From NCBI RefSeq assembly GCF_005938675.2, contig NZ_VCCH02000020.1, forward strand, positions 43,381-107,380: DNA of 64,000 bases, in the 5' to 3' direction. Below, piece by piece: positions 55,133 through 63,152 of this stretch (positions within the stretch are counted from its first letter, which is position 1; each line of letters starts with the position of its first letter). Below the pieces are notes generated by a model, which was given only the letters and a program-made list of their open reading frames with translations, was not told where the DNA came from and did not search any database. The position numbers and the translations under genes are program-made. The stretch is from Mycobacterium sp. KBS0706. GTDB taxonomy: Bacteria > Pseudomonadota > Alphaproteobacteria > DSM-16000 > Inquilinaceae.

Positions 55133-55303
55133 GGCGCTGCAGGCGTCGTCCGAGGTTGCGACTCCGGCGCATGATCGGAAATAGAGTGCCGGAATCACAA
55201 TACAAATCAGTATTGAGACACAAGGCCGGTGCAATTGCGCCACAGTGGCCTTATGCGCCACCGCGGTTTCGGTTAGTCTCGACCGCACGGAGGGATGCGG
55301 ACG

Positions 55304-55507
55304 ATGGGCGAGGTGATCAATCTGCGGCAGGCGCGCAAGGCCAGGGCCCGCGCCGGGAAAGAGGCGCAGGCGCAGGAGAACCGCGCCCGCTTCGGCCGCA
55401 CCGGGGCGGAGAAGCGGCAGGATGCCGACGCGGCGGAGCGCGAGACCCGCCGGCACGACGGCCACCGCATCGACGAGGATGAGGATCCGGACGGAGGCGC
55501 TGCCTAG
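55304..55507 (+). CDS. DUF4169 family small protein
   Basis: A 67-residue, highly charged protein with the family start MGEVINLRQARKARARA and the middle RFGRTGAEKRQ. The function is unknown; it is common next to envelope or housekeeping genes in alphaproteobacteria. GGAGGG lies 9 nt upstream of the ATG. Its stop TAG is immediately followed by the mltA ATG, so they are cotranscribed. Confidence 0.85.
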   Translation: MGEVINLRQARKARARAGKEAQAQENRARFGRTGAEKRQDADAAERETRRHDGHRIDEDEDPDGGAA

Positions 55508-56629
55508 ATGCGCTCCGTCTCGCGCGTCGCGGTCCTGGCTGCATTGCTCGGGCTGATACTGGCCGGCTGCGCCGGCCCCGCCCGGCCGCCCAAGGGCGGC
55601 GGCACCGGCGGCGTGGCCACCGATTTCCAGCACCTGCCGGGCTGGCGGGAGGACGGCGTCGCCGCCGCCCTGCCGGCGGTGTGGAACACCTGCAGCGTCT
55701 ATGCCGGCAAGTCGCCGGGGACGCGGCTGAACTACAACGGCATCGACGGGCCGGTCGAGGACTGGGTGCCGATCTGCGACGCCGCCCACCGCCTGGGCGG
55801 CCGCGACGAGGCCCAGGCCCGGCAGTTCTTCGAGACCTGGTTCACCCCGGTCGCCCTGGCCGGCTTCGACAACGGCCAGTTCGGCCGCTTCACCGGCTAT
55901 TTCGCACCCGAGCTGAACGGCAGCCGGGTGCGCCGCGGCGCCTACCAGACGCCGCTGTACAGCACCCCGTCCAACGCCCGAGACCGCCGCAAGAGCCGGG
56001 CCGAGATCGCCCGCGGCGCGCTGGAAGGGCGCGGTTACGAGATCGCCTGGGTCGACGACCCGATCGACGCCTTCTTCCTGGAGATCCAGGGCTCCGGCAA
56101 GGTCCGGCTGGACGACGGCAGCGTCATCGGCCTGAAGTTCGACGGCCAGAACGGCCAGCGCTACAAGGCGGTCGGCCGGGTGCTGGTCGATGCCGGCATC
56201 GCCACGCTGGACGAGATGTCGATGGGCTATATCCGCAACTGGATGATCGCCAACCCCGACCGGGCGCAGTGGCTGATGAATCAGAATCCGAGCTACGTCT
56301 ATTTCCGCGAAAAGACGGCCGAGGACGTGATCGGGGCGCATGACGTGCCGCTGACGGCGGGGCGCAGCCTGGCGGTCGACCGCGACTACATCTCGCTGGG
56401 CACGCCGGTCTGGCTCGACATCGAGGACGACCCGACGGTGCCGAACCGGACATTGCGCCGGCTGGTGCTGGCCCAGGACATCGGCGGCGCCATCCGCGGC
56501 CCGATCCGCGGCGACCTGTACTGGGGCGAGGGCCACGCCGCCGGCGACATGGCCAGCGCCATGAACGCCGAGGGCCGGGCCTATATGCTGGTGCCGCGGG
56601 CGACGCTGGGCTTGACCGCCGGCCGCTGA
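55508..56629 (+). CDS. mltA: membrane-bound lytic murein transglycosylase A
   Basis: A 373-residue lipoprotein (lipobox LAGC, Cys near residue 21) that cuts peptidoglycan glycan strands, leaving 1,6-anhydro-muramic ends. The MltA domain has FTGYFAPELNGS, IQGSGKVRLDDGS and YVYFREK; the C-terminal 3D domain with its acidic catalytic residue reads VLAQDIGGAIRGPIRGDLYW. It probably sits on the inner face of the outer membrane. Confidence 0.95.
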   Translation: MRSVSRVAVLAALLGLILAGCAGPARPPKGGGTGGVATDFQHLPGWREDGVAAALPAVWNTCSVYAGKSPGTRLNYNGIDGPVEDWVPICDAAHRLGGRDEAQARQFFETWFTPVALAGFDNGQFGRFTGYFAPELNGSRVRRGAYQTPLYSTPSNARDRRKSRAEIARGALEGRGYEIAWVDDPIDAFFLEIQGSGKVRLDDGSVIGLKFDGQNGQRYKAVGRVLVDAGIATLDEMSMGYIRNWMIANPDRAQWLMNQNPSYVYFREKTAEDVIGAHDVPLTAGRSLAVDRDYISLGTPVWLDIEDDPTVPNRTLRRLVLAQDIGGAIRGPIRGDLYWGEGHAAGDMASAMNAEGRAYMLVPRATLGLTAGR

Positions 56630-56756
56630 GGCGGGCAACAACGGCGAAATTCAGGCATCCAGTCCTGCACGAATCGAAGGCAGGCGATGCAAGGCGCGCA
56701 ATGGCGCCGCCGATTCGGCCGACGTAAGGTAAGGATCGCGGCCCCGAGGCCGTCCT

Positions 56757-57737
56757 ATGCCGGCCGCCGCCACCATGACCCTCACGCTCGCCCAGCCCCG
56801 CGCCTCCGTCGCCGCGGGCATCGGCTTCGCCTGTCTCGGCTTCGCCCTCTACACCTGCATGGACACTGCGGTGAAATGGGTGTCGGCGGGCTTCCCGCTG
56901 TACCAGGTGATCTTCTTCAACTCCGCCTTCGGCCTCCTGCCGATGCTGGCCTATGCCCAGCTGACCGGCGGCGTCGGCCAGATGCGGACCCGGCGGCCGT
57001 GGCTGCACATCGCCCGGTCGGCGATGGGGCTGGCGGGGTCTTTCACCTGCTTCCACGCCTATGCCGAGATGCCGATCGCCGACGTCTACGCCGTGCTGTT
57101 CTGCGCGCCGCTCTTGATCACCGCGCTGTCGGTGCCGATCCTCGGCGAATCCGTCGGCTGGCGGCGCTGGACCGCGGTCGGGGTCGGCTTTATCGGCGTC
57201 ATGGTGATGCTGCGGCCGGGCGCCGGCATGGCCAACCCGGCGGTGCTGGGCGCGCTGTTCTCCGCCATCGTCAACGCGGTCGGCTTCCTGCTGTTGCGCC
57301 GCTTCATCGCCAGCGAGAACCGGATCTCCTTCGGCTTCTACGCCAATTCGACCACCGCCATCGTCACCGGCCTGATGATGCTGGCCTTCGGCGGGGTGAT
57401 GCCGGAGCTGCGCGACCTGCTGGCGATCGCCATCGGCGGCGTGCTGGGCGGCACCGCCTATCTGTTCGTCACCAACGCCTATCGCCAGGCGCCGGCCGCG
57501 GTGGTGGCGCCGTTCCAGTACAGCCAGATGATCTGGGGCGTGGTCTCCGGCTACCTGCTGTGGCGCGACGTGCCGGACCCGACCATGCTGGTCGGCTGCG
57601 GCATCGTCATCGCCAGCGGCCTCTACATCCTGCACCGCGAGACGGTGCGCCAGGCGCCGGTGGCACAGGGCGCGACCCCGGCCGCCACCGTCGCCTCGGT
57701 GTCTTCGCCGATCAGGACGTCGCCGGACCACGGCTGA
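56757..57737 (+). CDS. DMT-superfamily EamA transporter
   Basis: A 326-residue inner-membrane protein with ten hydrophobic segments in two EamA halves (ACLGFALYTCMDTAVKWVSA in the first, LFSAIVNAVGFLLLRRFIAS in the second). It exports metabolites of unknown identity. An ATG at 56775 is an alternative start. Its 3' end overlaps the convergent MerR-ATPase gene by 26 bp. Confidence 0.9.
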   Translation: MPAAATMTLTLAQPRASVAAGIGFACLGFALYTCMDTAVKWVSAGFPLYQVIFFNSAFGLLPMLAYAQLTGGVGQMRTRRPWLHIARSAMGLAGSFTCFHAYAEMPIADVYAVLFCAPLLITALSVPILGESVGWRRWTAVGVGFIGVMVMLRPGAGMANPAVLGALFSAIVNAVGFLLLRRFIASENRISFGFYANSTTAIVTGLMMLAFGGVMPELRDLLAIAIGGVLGGTAYLFVTNAYRQAPAAVVAPFQYSQMIWGVVSGYLLWRDVPDPTMLVGCGIVIASGLYILHRETVRQAPVAQGATPAATVASVSSPIRTSPDHG

Positions 57738-58719
57738 GCCGTTCGCGCACCGCGGGCGTGGCCAGGCAGGTGGCGACGGCCTCGTAGCCGGGCGCGCCGG
57801 GCCAGGGCGCGACATAGGCCGGCGGGCTGTGATTGGCCGGGCAGAGCAGGATCGCCTCGTCCGGGCCGACCGCCGCCAGGTCCAGGATGGCGCAGGAGCG
57901 GGTCATCAGGAACAGCGGGCGGCTATCGGGGCCGCGGCGGCGCAGATGGGCGATCAGCGCCTCCTGCGTCGCCCGGTCCAGCGCCTGTTCGACCATGTCG
58001 ACCACCACCGGCCCCTCGGCCTCCAGCCCGGCCAGCAGGGCGACCAGCGCATCCGAGGCCGTGGCGCCGTCCTCGGCCAGCCAGGCCAGGGCCCGGTCGA
58101 TTCGGGCACGGAGATCCGGATCGGCGTCCAGCCGGGACTTGGCCGCGGCCCCGCCATCGTCCAGCCGGTCGAGGCCGAGGAAGATGGCGCCGGGCAGGGT
58201 TTCGGCCAGGCGCAGCGCCAGCCGCGTCTTGCCGCTGCCGAGCGGGCCGATGATGTAGGTCAGCGGCCGCACCGGTCCGAGCTCGAACCGCTCGCCGCCC
58301 CAGGGCCAGGGCAGGTCGAAGGCGATGCCGGACCCGGAGGGCGACAGCAGGTTCGCCAGTTCCCCGGCGGTCGGCGCCCGGCCGCGGGCGAGGTCGTCGC
58401 GCAGGCCATGGACCCGCTCGATCGCGCCGGCGAGCTGGCGCAGCCGGCCTTCCAGCGCCGCCTGATGCGCCGCCAGTGCCGGCTCCAGCCCCTGCGGATC
58501 GCCCTGCAGCACCCGCGCCACCTGGGCCAGGCTGAGGCCGAGCGCGCGCAGGGCGGCGATCTCGCCGGCGCGGCGCATCTCGTCGGGGCCGTAGGCGCGC
58601 CAGCCGGCGGCGCTGCGCACCGGGGCGAGCAGGCCGCGCTGCTCATAGAGCCGGAGGGCCTTGGTGGACACGCCGAGCCGGCGGGCGGCTTCGGAGGCGT
58701 TCAGGAACCGGGTCGTCAC
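57712..58719 (-). CDS. MerR-family regulator fused to a P-loop ATPase domain
   Basis: A 335-residue fusion. Residues about 1-75 are a MerR winged helix (ASEAARRLGVSTKALRLYEQ, RRAGEIAALRALGLSLAQVA), followed by a dimerisation helix to about 125. Residues about 150-320 form a NTPase-like domain: Walker A IIGPLGSGKTRLALRLAE (about 155-172), Walker B candidate GPVVVDMVEQAL, and PLFLMTRSCAILDL as a possible sensor strand. The ATPase part looks like an ABC/AAA-type fold without an ABC signature. It therefore lacks the usual MerR effector domain. Convergent overlap with the exporter gene is 26 bp. Confidence 0.82.
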   Translation of the reverse strand: MTTRFLNASEAARRLGVSTKALRLYEQRGLLAPVRSAAGWRAYGPDEMRRAGEIAALRALGLSLAQVARVLQGDPQGLEPALAAHQAALEGRLRQLAGAIERVHGLRDDLARGRAPTAGELANLLSPSGSGIAFDLPWPWGGERFELGPVRPLTYIIGPLGSGKTRLALRLAETLPGAIFLGLDRLDDGGAAAKSRLDADPDLRARIDRALAWLAEDGATASDALVALLAGLEAEGPVVVDMVEQALDRATQEALIAHLRRRGPDSRPLFLMTRSCAILDLAAVGPDEAILLCPANHSPPAYVAPWPGAPGYEAVATCLATPAVRERLSRGPATS

Positions 58720-59018
58720 GACTCACCTCGTTGCGGGTTGACCGCCCCTCTTATCGGAGCGGTCCCAGGGGCCGGGTCAACAGGGATTGGCGCTGCGGCA
58801 TGGCCCGGCCAGCACGGTGAATTCCGGCATCGCGAGTACCCCGACCCGAGACGAAGGACGTGGCGGTCCGGCAGCGCGATCCGCGGATTGCCACGCCCCT
58901 TCAGGACTAACAAGTAACTGACCGCTCAGGCGGCTCGTTACATCAAGGGCGGGTCGGCCTCCGGCCGGTGCTAAACTCGCAATGACGGATCGATAGCTCG
59001 GGCCGGCAGTGTAGAATG
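58720..59018. other. 299-bp intergenic stretch with an imperfect inverted repeat
   Basis: I see no gene. An imperfect 28-bp inverted repeat (arms GTAACTGACCGC and GCGGCTCGTTAC) is at 58914-58941, about 80 bp before the AT-rich island begins. No terminator with a T-run is visible. Confidence 0.4.
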
Positions 59019-59969
59019 TCACAAATCCGGCTCGCGGTAGTGAGCCCAGCTATCAAGCTGGCCGCGAGGCGGCGCGATGTCCGCTTTTATCTCAACTTCT
59101 TCCTTGAAAACAGATGTCCATATCTTTCTGATGAATATTGTATATTCGTCATCGGAGATTTTGCGTAAACTAAATTCGAGCAAAACGATATCAATCTGGG
59201 TTGCTTTCGCGATTGCCTCCAATCTTTTATTTGCCTTGCTTTTTGTTACAATATTGGTACTATCAAGCTCTTTTACAAATTCCCAAATTTCGTATGCGCC
59301 CCGTAGGCTAAATTGCCGAATTACCGCCGTCCGGGTCTCAAGATATATCCAAACGAGCGACTGGCTCACACAGTCTACGACAAAATTAAAAGAATAGCTC
59401 GTTCGCATCGCCAACAGAACCGGATCTGAGTATGCCAATTTTGTTACGCTAAATATCCCCTCACTGTTAAATCGCTCGACAATCGGCCGTTGCATCCCTT
59501 GCAACTGCGATATTGGATCCAATGCTCCTTCATCAGATTTATCGATCTTCAATTGGCTTTCCACAATGCGACGAATTAGCTTGGCCATCATGTCGGTCGG
59601 AAATGCGCCGAGACCAAAAGCCAGGAACGGCATTATTTCTTTATTTGCTATTACCCCAACGGCATAGCCCAACGGCACGCACGCAACCAGCCGGGCTGCC
59701 CCCCAAAGAAGATCAGATGGCGCGACATCCCGATATCGCGCCTTCGCAATAAAGTCATTCAAAAGCCAGACATATGCGCCCGACAAGGCCGCAAGAGCTG
59801 GCCAAGGTAGTATGTATTGACTTGATGGACCTGTGATTAAATTAGAAATCAGCGCCGCGAGATCCGGCCAGGGGCGCAGGTATTGACTTAATGGGTCTGC
59901 AATCAGGCAAGAAGTTGCTGACAGGGCAATCATGATGGATATAATTATAATTAACGAAATCAGAAGCAA
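59019..59969 (-). CDS. membrane protein of unknown function in an AT-rich island
   Basis: A protein of up to 316 residues. Two or three N-terminal hydrophobic segments (about 1-20, 57-75 and 90-110) precede a soluble, charged C-terminal half. The N-terminal part has a duplicated block: SQYLRPWPDLAAL and SQYILPWPALAAL, 22 residues apart. The segment SEGIFSVTKLAYSDPVLLAM looks like a helix-hairpin-helix type element followed by a further hydrophobic stretch. The start at 59969 would be TTG, overlapping the upstream gene by 10 nt; ATG 59933 is the alternative (304 residues). Codon use is AT-rich and unlike all neighbours, suggesting transfer. Confidence 0.65.
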   Translation of the reverse strand: MLLISLIIIISIMIALSATSCLIADPLSQYLRPWPDLAALISNLITGPSSQYILPWPALAALSGAYVWLLNDFIAKARYRDVAPSDLLWGAARLVACVPLGYAVGVIANKEIMPFLAFGLGAFPTDMMAKLIRRIVESQLKIDKSDEGALDPISQLQGMQRPIVERFNSEGIFSVTKLAYSDPVLLAMRTSYSFNFVVDCVSQSLVWIYLETRTAVIRQFSLRGAYEIWEFVKELDSTNIVTKSKANKRLEAIAKATQIDIVLLEFSLRKISDDEYTIFIRKIWTSVFKEEVEIKADIAPPRGQLDSWAHYREPDL

Positions 59970-60259
59970 ATAGGGAACTGCGTATTTTTGTTTTCCAAAT
60001 CTTTTATAATATGATTTTCAAATGTCTTTCTTAATCGACCTTTATCAGTATTTCTATTATTTTGATAAATGAAACGATAATATTGATCAATCGCATCATC
60101 ACTAAATTCGTTCGCAATCTCTAATTTTCTCTCTTCAAGACTGTATATTAGAAAGTACCATATTGGAATTGATATGGCTATTGCCGGAACAAAAATAACT
60201 ATGAACAATTCTAAAATCTGCATTAGAGAATATAAATACTCTATGATATTCGCCATCAT
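59960..60259 (-). CDS. small membrane protein of unknown function in the AT-rich island
   Basis: About 99 residues: one or two N-terminal helices (LMQILELFIVIFVPAIAISI and IPIWYFLIYSL) and a charged C-terminal tail of about 55 residues (LEIANEFSDDAIDQYYRFIY...). ATG 60259 is preferred over 60274 because GGAAG lies 7 nt upstream of it. The stop overlaps the larger gene's start, so the two are an operon. No family is recognised. Confidence 0.65.
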   Translation of the reverse strand: MMANIIEYLYSLMQILELFIVIFVPAIAISIPIWYFLIYSLEERKLEIANEFSDDAIDQYYRFIYQNNRNTDKGRLRKTFENHIIKDLENKNTQFPICF

Positions 60260-60279
60260 GATGCTTCTTCCCATGCAAT

Positions 60280-60285
60280 ATTATA
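60280..60285 (-). promoter_or_regulatory. -10 box upstream of the AT-rich operon
   Basis: An exact TATAAT on the minus strand, 21 bp before the preferred start of the small gene. No good -35 is seen at 16-18 bp, and in AT-rich DNA such matches occur by chance. Confidence 0.35.
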
Positions 60286-60505
60286 CAATCATTGTTTCAG
60301 AAAATTTAGAATTCTATGATCTGTATTTTATCTTGAACCAATTTCGGTCTTCACATTGCCGAGCCACGGACCTCCATTGCGGCGTCGATCATCTCTGTTC
60401 TCGGTGAGTAACGACCTGCGGCTTCTGACAGCCCAATATGCCCGACTATACCACTCTCCGGGGCACACCCTAAGCGGACGTTGGAATAGCCTTGGGATGA
60501 ACCGG

Positions 60506-61432
60506 TCATTCGGGCCTGCTCACCCCGGCTTCCGCAAATGGCCGATCTCCGCCCTCCTCCTCCACCGGTGGCAGGCACTCCAGCAGCCAGGCGCGGAAGG
60601 CGCCGGCGGCGGGGGAGAGGCGGCGGTCTTCCGGCATCGCCAGCCAGTACCAGCTGCGCGGCACCGTGACGTCGAACAGCCGCACCAGCCGGCCGGCGGC
60701 GATGTCGCGGGCGCAGAGCACGTCGTCGCCCATCGCCACGCCCTGCCCCGCCATCGCGGCGTCCAGCGCCAGCGCCACGTCATGGAAGCGCGGGCCGCGG
60801 GTGGCGTCGATGCCCTCGACCCCGACCTCGGCCAGCCACAACGACCAGGTCTGGGCGCTTTCGTCATGCAGCAGGGTCTGGCCGCGCAGATCCGTCGGCG
60901 TCCTGAGCGTTGCCGCCAGGGCCGGGGCGCAGACCGGATAGTCCATCACCCGGACCAGCCTTTCCGCCGCCACGCCGGGCCAGCCGCCGCGGCCGTAGCG
61001 GATCGCCAGGTCGGTCTGGTCGCTGCGGAAATCGGCCAGGCGCAGGGTCGGGTCAAGCTCGATGTCGATGCCGGGATGGCTCTGCCGGAAATTCCCCAGC
61101 CGCGGCACCAGCCAGCGCCCGGCGAAGGCGGGCTCGACCGACAGGCGCAGCCGGCCGCGCCCGGTTTCGGCGGCGATCGCGACCATTCCCTGGGACAGCC
61201 GGTCGAAGGCGTCGGCGACCACCGCGGCGAAAGCCCGCCCGGCCTCGGTCGGCGCCAGGCCGCGGCCCTCACGCAGCAAGAGCGGCACGCCCAGCCGCGC
61301 CTCCAGGCCGCGGACATGGCGGCTGATCGCGGCATGGCTGACGCCGAGCTCGGCCGCGGCGGCGGTGAAGCTGCCGCGGCGGGCGGCGGCCTCGAAGGCG
61401 CGGACGGCGTTGAGCGGCGGCAGCGGGCGCAT
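60506..61432 (-). CDS. LysR-family transcriptional regulator (GcvA-like)
   Basis: A 308-residue regulator. The N-terminal winged helix reads LNAVRAFEAAARRGSFTAAA and SHAAISRHVRGLEARLG (residues about 7-46); the effector domain begins with RLRLSVEPAFAGRWLVPRL. It is divergent from a small gene plus a Gfa-like gene (98-bp gap), which it probably controls. The C-terminus runs to the edge of the AT-rich island. Confidence 0.92.
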   Translation of the reverse strand: MRPLPPLNAVRAFEAAARRGSFTAAAAELGVSHAAISRHVRGLEARLGVPLLLREGRGLAPTEAGRAFAAVVADAFDRLSQGMVAIAAETGRGRLRLSVEPAFAGRWLVPRLGNFRQSHPGIDIELDPTLRLADFRSDQTDLAIRYGRGGWPGVAAERLVRVMDYPVCAPALAATLRTPTDLRGQTLLHDESAQTWSLWLAEVGVEGIDATRGPRFHDVALALDAAMAGQGVAMGDDVLCARDIAAGRLVRLFDVTVPRSWYWLAMPEDRRLSPAAGAFRAWLLECLPPVEEEGGDRPFAEAGVSRPE

Positions 61433-61530
61433 CGGCCATCTGTAACTTTTCCTTACAGATACTGCAAGGGAACGGCGTTTGTGCCGGGTCGGGCGAAGCG
61501 GCAGAGTCTCCTCATGCCCAGGAGGCGACC

Positions 61531-61695
61531 ATGTTCCACCGTCTGCTCGACGCCTATCTCACCGTCTTCGCCCCCGCCCCACGCCGCGCCCCGGTTCTGC
61601 CGGAGGAGGTTCGCGCGGAGACCCTGCCGCCGCTGCCGATCGGCCGGCGCCGCAGCCGCCCGTCGCGGCGGCCGATGGTGATCGGCCGGCCGTGA
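61531..61695 (+). CDS. small basic hypothetical protein
   Basis: A 54-residue protein, MFHRLLDAYLTVFAPAPRRA at the start and an Arg/Pro-rich end (GRRRSRPSRRP). CAGGAGG lies 6 nt upstream of the ATG, and the TGA overlaps the GTG start of the Gfa-like gene, so it is translated and coupled. The function is unknown. Confidence 0.65.
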   Translation: MFHRLLDAYLTVFAPAPRRAPVLPEEVRAETLPPLPIGRRRSRPSRRPMVIGRP

Positions 61696-62123
61696 CCGAG
61701 GGCGCGCCCTCCTTCCCGCTCGAGGGCGGCTGCCTGTGCGGCGCCGTGCGCTACCGTATCGACGGACCGGTCGCCTCGGTCGACTATTGCCATTGCCGGA
61801 TGTGCCAGAAGGGCACCGGCACCCCGGCCGTGGCCTGGGCGACCGGCCCGTTCACGGGCTTCCATTGGACGAAGGGCGAGCCGCGCGGCTTCCGCTCCTC
61901 GCCGGTCGGGCGGCGCTGGTTCTGCGCCGGTTGCGGCTCGCCGCTGGCCTTCGAGGGCTTCGAGCCCGAGGGCAAGACCATGGGCATCACCCTGGCGACG
62001 CTGGACGACCCGGCGGCGCTGCGGCCGCGCCAGCACGCCTGGATCGGCACCCGCATCCCCTGGCATGCGATCGACGAGATGCTGCCGCAGTATGAGGATG
62101 AGGGGCCGGACAGCGGCATCTGA
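61692..62123 (+). CDS. GFA-family zinc protein
   Basis: A 143-residue member of the Gfa (glutathione-dependent formaldehyde-activating) fold. The zinc cysteines are in GGCLCGAVRY, YCHCRMCQKGTG and FCAGCGSPLAFEG. Most such homologues are not proven formaldehyde enzymes. The GTG start at 61692 overlaps the small upstream gene; frames further upstream have no family similarity. Its stop is 3 bp from that of the convergent transporter gene. Confidence 0.9.
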   Translation: MTEGAPSFPLEGGCLCGAVRYRIDGPVASVDYCHCRMCQKGTGTPAVAWATGPFTGFHWTKGEPRGFRSSPVGRRWFCAGCGSPLAFEGFEPEGKTMGITLATLDDPAALRPRQHAWIGTRIPWHAIDEMLPQYEDEGPDSGI

Positions 62124-62126
62124 CCG

Positions 62127-63023
62127 CTACGCCTTCGCCGGCGCCGCACCGTTGCGGCGGCCCGGCAGCCGGGCGAAGACCAGGACGTTGCCGAGCAGCA
62201 CCAGCGCCACCCCGGCCATTGCCGACGCGGTCCAGACATAGCCCTCCAGCACGGCCGAAATGTTCAGCGCCACCAGCGGGAACAGCACGCTGGAATACGC
62301 CGCCTTGTCCGCTCCGATGCGGCCGACCAGCGTCAGATAGGCCAGGAAGGCGATCACCGAGCCCGGGATGGCGAGGTACAGCAGCGCCCCGACATAGGTC
62401 GGCGACGGATCGAAGCGCCAGGGCAGGCCCTGGACCAGCGTCACGGCCAAGAGGATCAGCGCGCCGTACATCATGCCCCAGGCGGTGGTGGTCCAGGGGG
62501 TCAGGCCGCGGCGGCGATGGACCACGGCGAAGACGCTGCCGATGCCGAAGCCCATGGTGCCGGCCAGGGCCAGGCCGAGGCCGTAGAGCATCTTGAGGTC
62601 GAGCTGCGCCGGATCGATGCCGAACAGCAGCCACAGCCCGGCCAGACCGACCGCGCCGCCGGCCAGGACCCGCGGCTTCAGCGGCTGGCCGAGCGCGACC
62701 CGGCTGAACAGCGCGGTCCAGACGCTGCCGGTGGAAAAGGCGACGGCCACTAGGCCGCTCGGGACATAGGCCGAGGCGTGATAGACCAGCAGGAAATTGC
62801 CGCTGAACAGCGCCAGCCCCTGGCCGAGGCAGACCAGATGGTCGCGCGGGCGCAGGATCTCGCGCCGGCGGGTGACCAGCACCAGCGCGAACATCACCAC
62901 GGCGGCCAGGGCGAAGCGGTAGAGGATCGACAGCTCCACCGGCACCGGGCCGATCTGGTAGTGGATGGCGATCCAGGTGGTGCCCCAGATCAGGACGACG
63001 AGCAGGTACAGGGCGGCGGTCAT
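62127..63023 (-). CDS. DMT-superfamily EamA transporter
   Basis: A 298-residue inner-membrane exporter with ten helices in two EamA repeats (LLVVLIWGTTWIAIHYQIGP, LALAGTMGFGIGSVFAVVHR, LAYLTLVGRIGADKAAYSSV). The substrate is unknown. ATG 63023 puts the first helix at the N-terminus. It is divergent from an AraC regulator (129-bp gap), which may control it. Confidence 0.92.
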   Translation of the reverse strand: MTAALYLLVVLIWGTTWIAIHYQIGPVPVELSILYRFALAAVVMFALVLVTRRREILRPRDHLVCLGQGLALFSGNFLLVYHASAYVPSGLVAVAFSTGSVWTALFSRVALGQPLKPRVLAGGAVGLAGLWLLFGIDPAQLDLKMLYGLGLALAGTMGFGIGSVFAVVHRRRGLTPWTTTAWGMMYGALILLAVTLVQGLPWRFDPSPTYVGALLYLAIPGSVIAFLAYLTLVGRIGADKAAYSSVLFPLVALNISAVLEGYVWTASAMAGVALVLLGNVLVFARLPGRRNGAAPAKA

Positions 63024-63152
63024 GGGGGTTCGGGGGTTCCGGAGTCTGGGCCTCACCCTGCGCCTGCCAGCGGCGCCAGGATTGCACGTCCTTGCGCAGT
63101 TTCCGCGCGGCCTCTGGCTCGCGGCGGGGCGCGGGACTAAGGTTCCGACACC

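Noticed and set aside
51863..55174. Very long plus-strand open frame (about 1100 codons) opposite the AsmA gene
   Set aside because: It is Gly/Arg/Gln/Ala-rich without any domain, lies fully antisense to a well-supported AsmA protein and reflects the high GC content.
59077..59397. 106-codon plus-strand frame in the AT-rich island
   Set aside because: It is antisense to the C-terminal half of the 316-residue membrane protein, which is longer and in an operon with its neighbour.
60351..60578. 75-codon minus-strand frame at the right edge of the island
   Set aside because: It overlaps the LysR C-terminus, has no ribosome-binding site and no family; it may be a decayed remnant at most.
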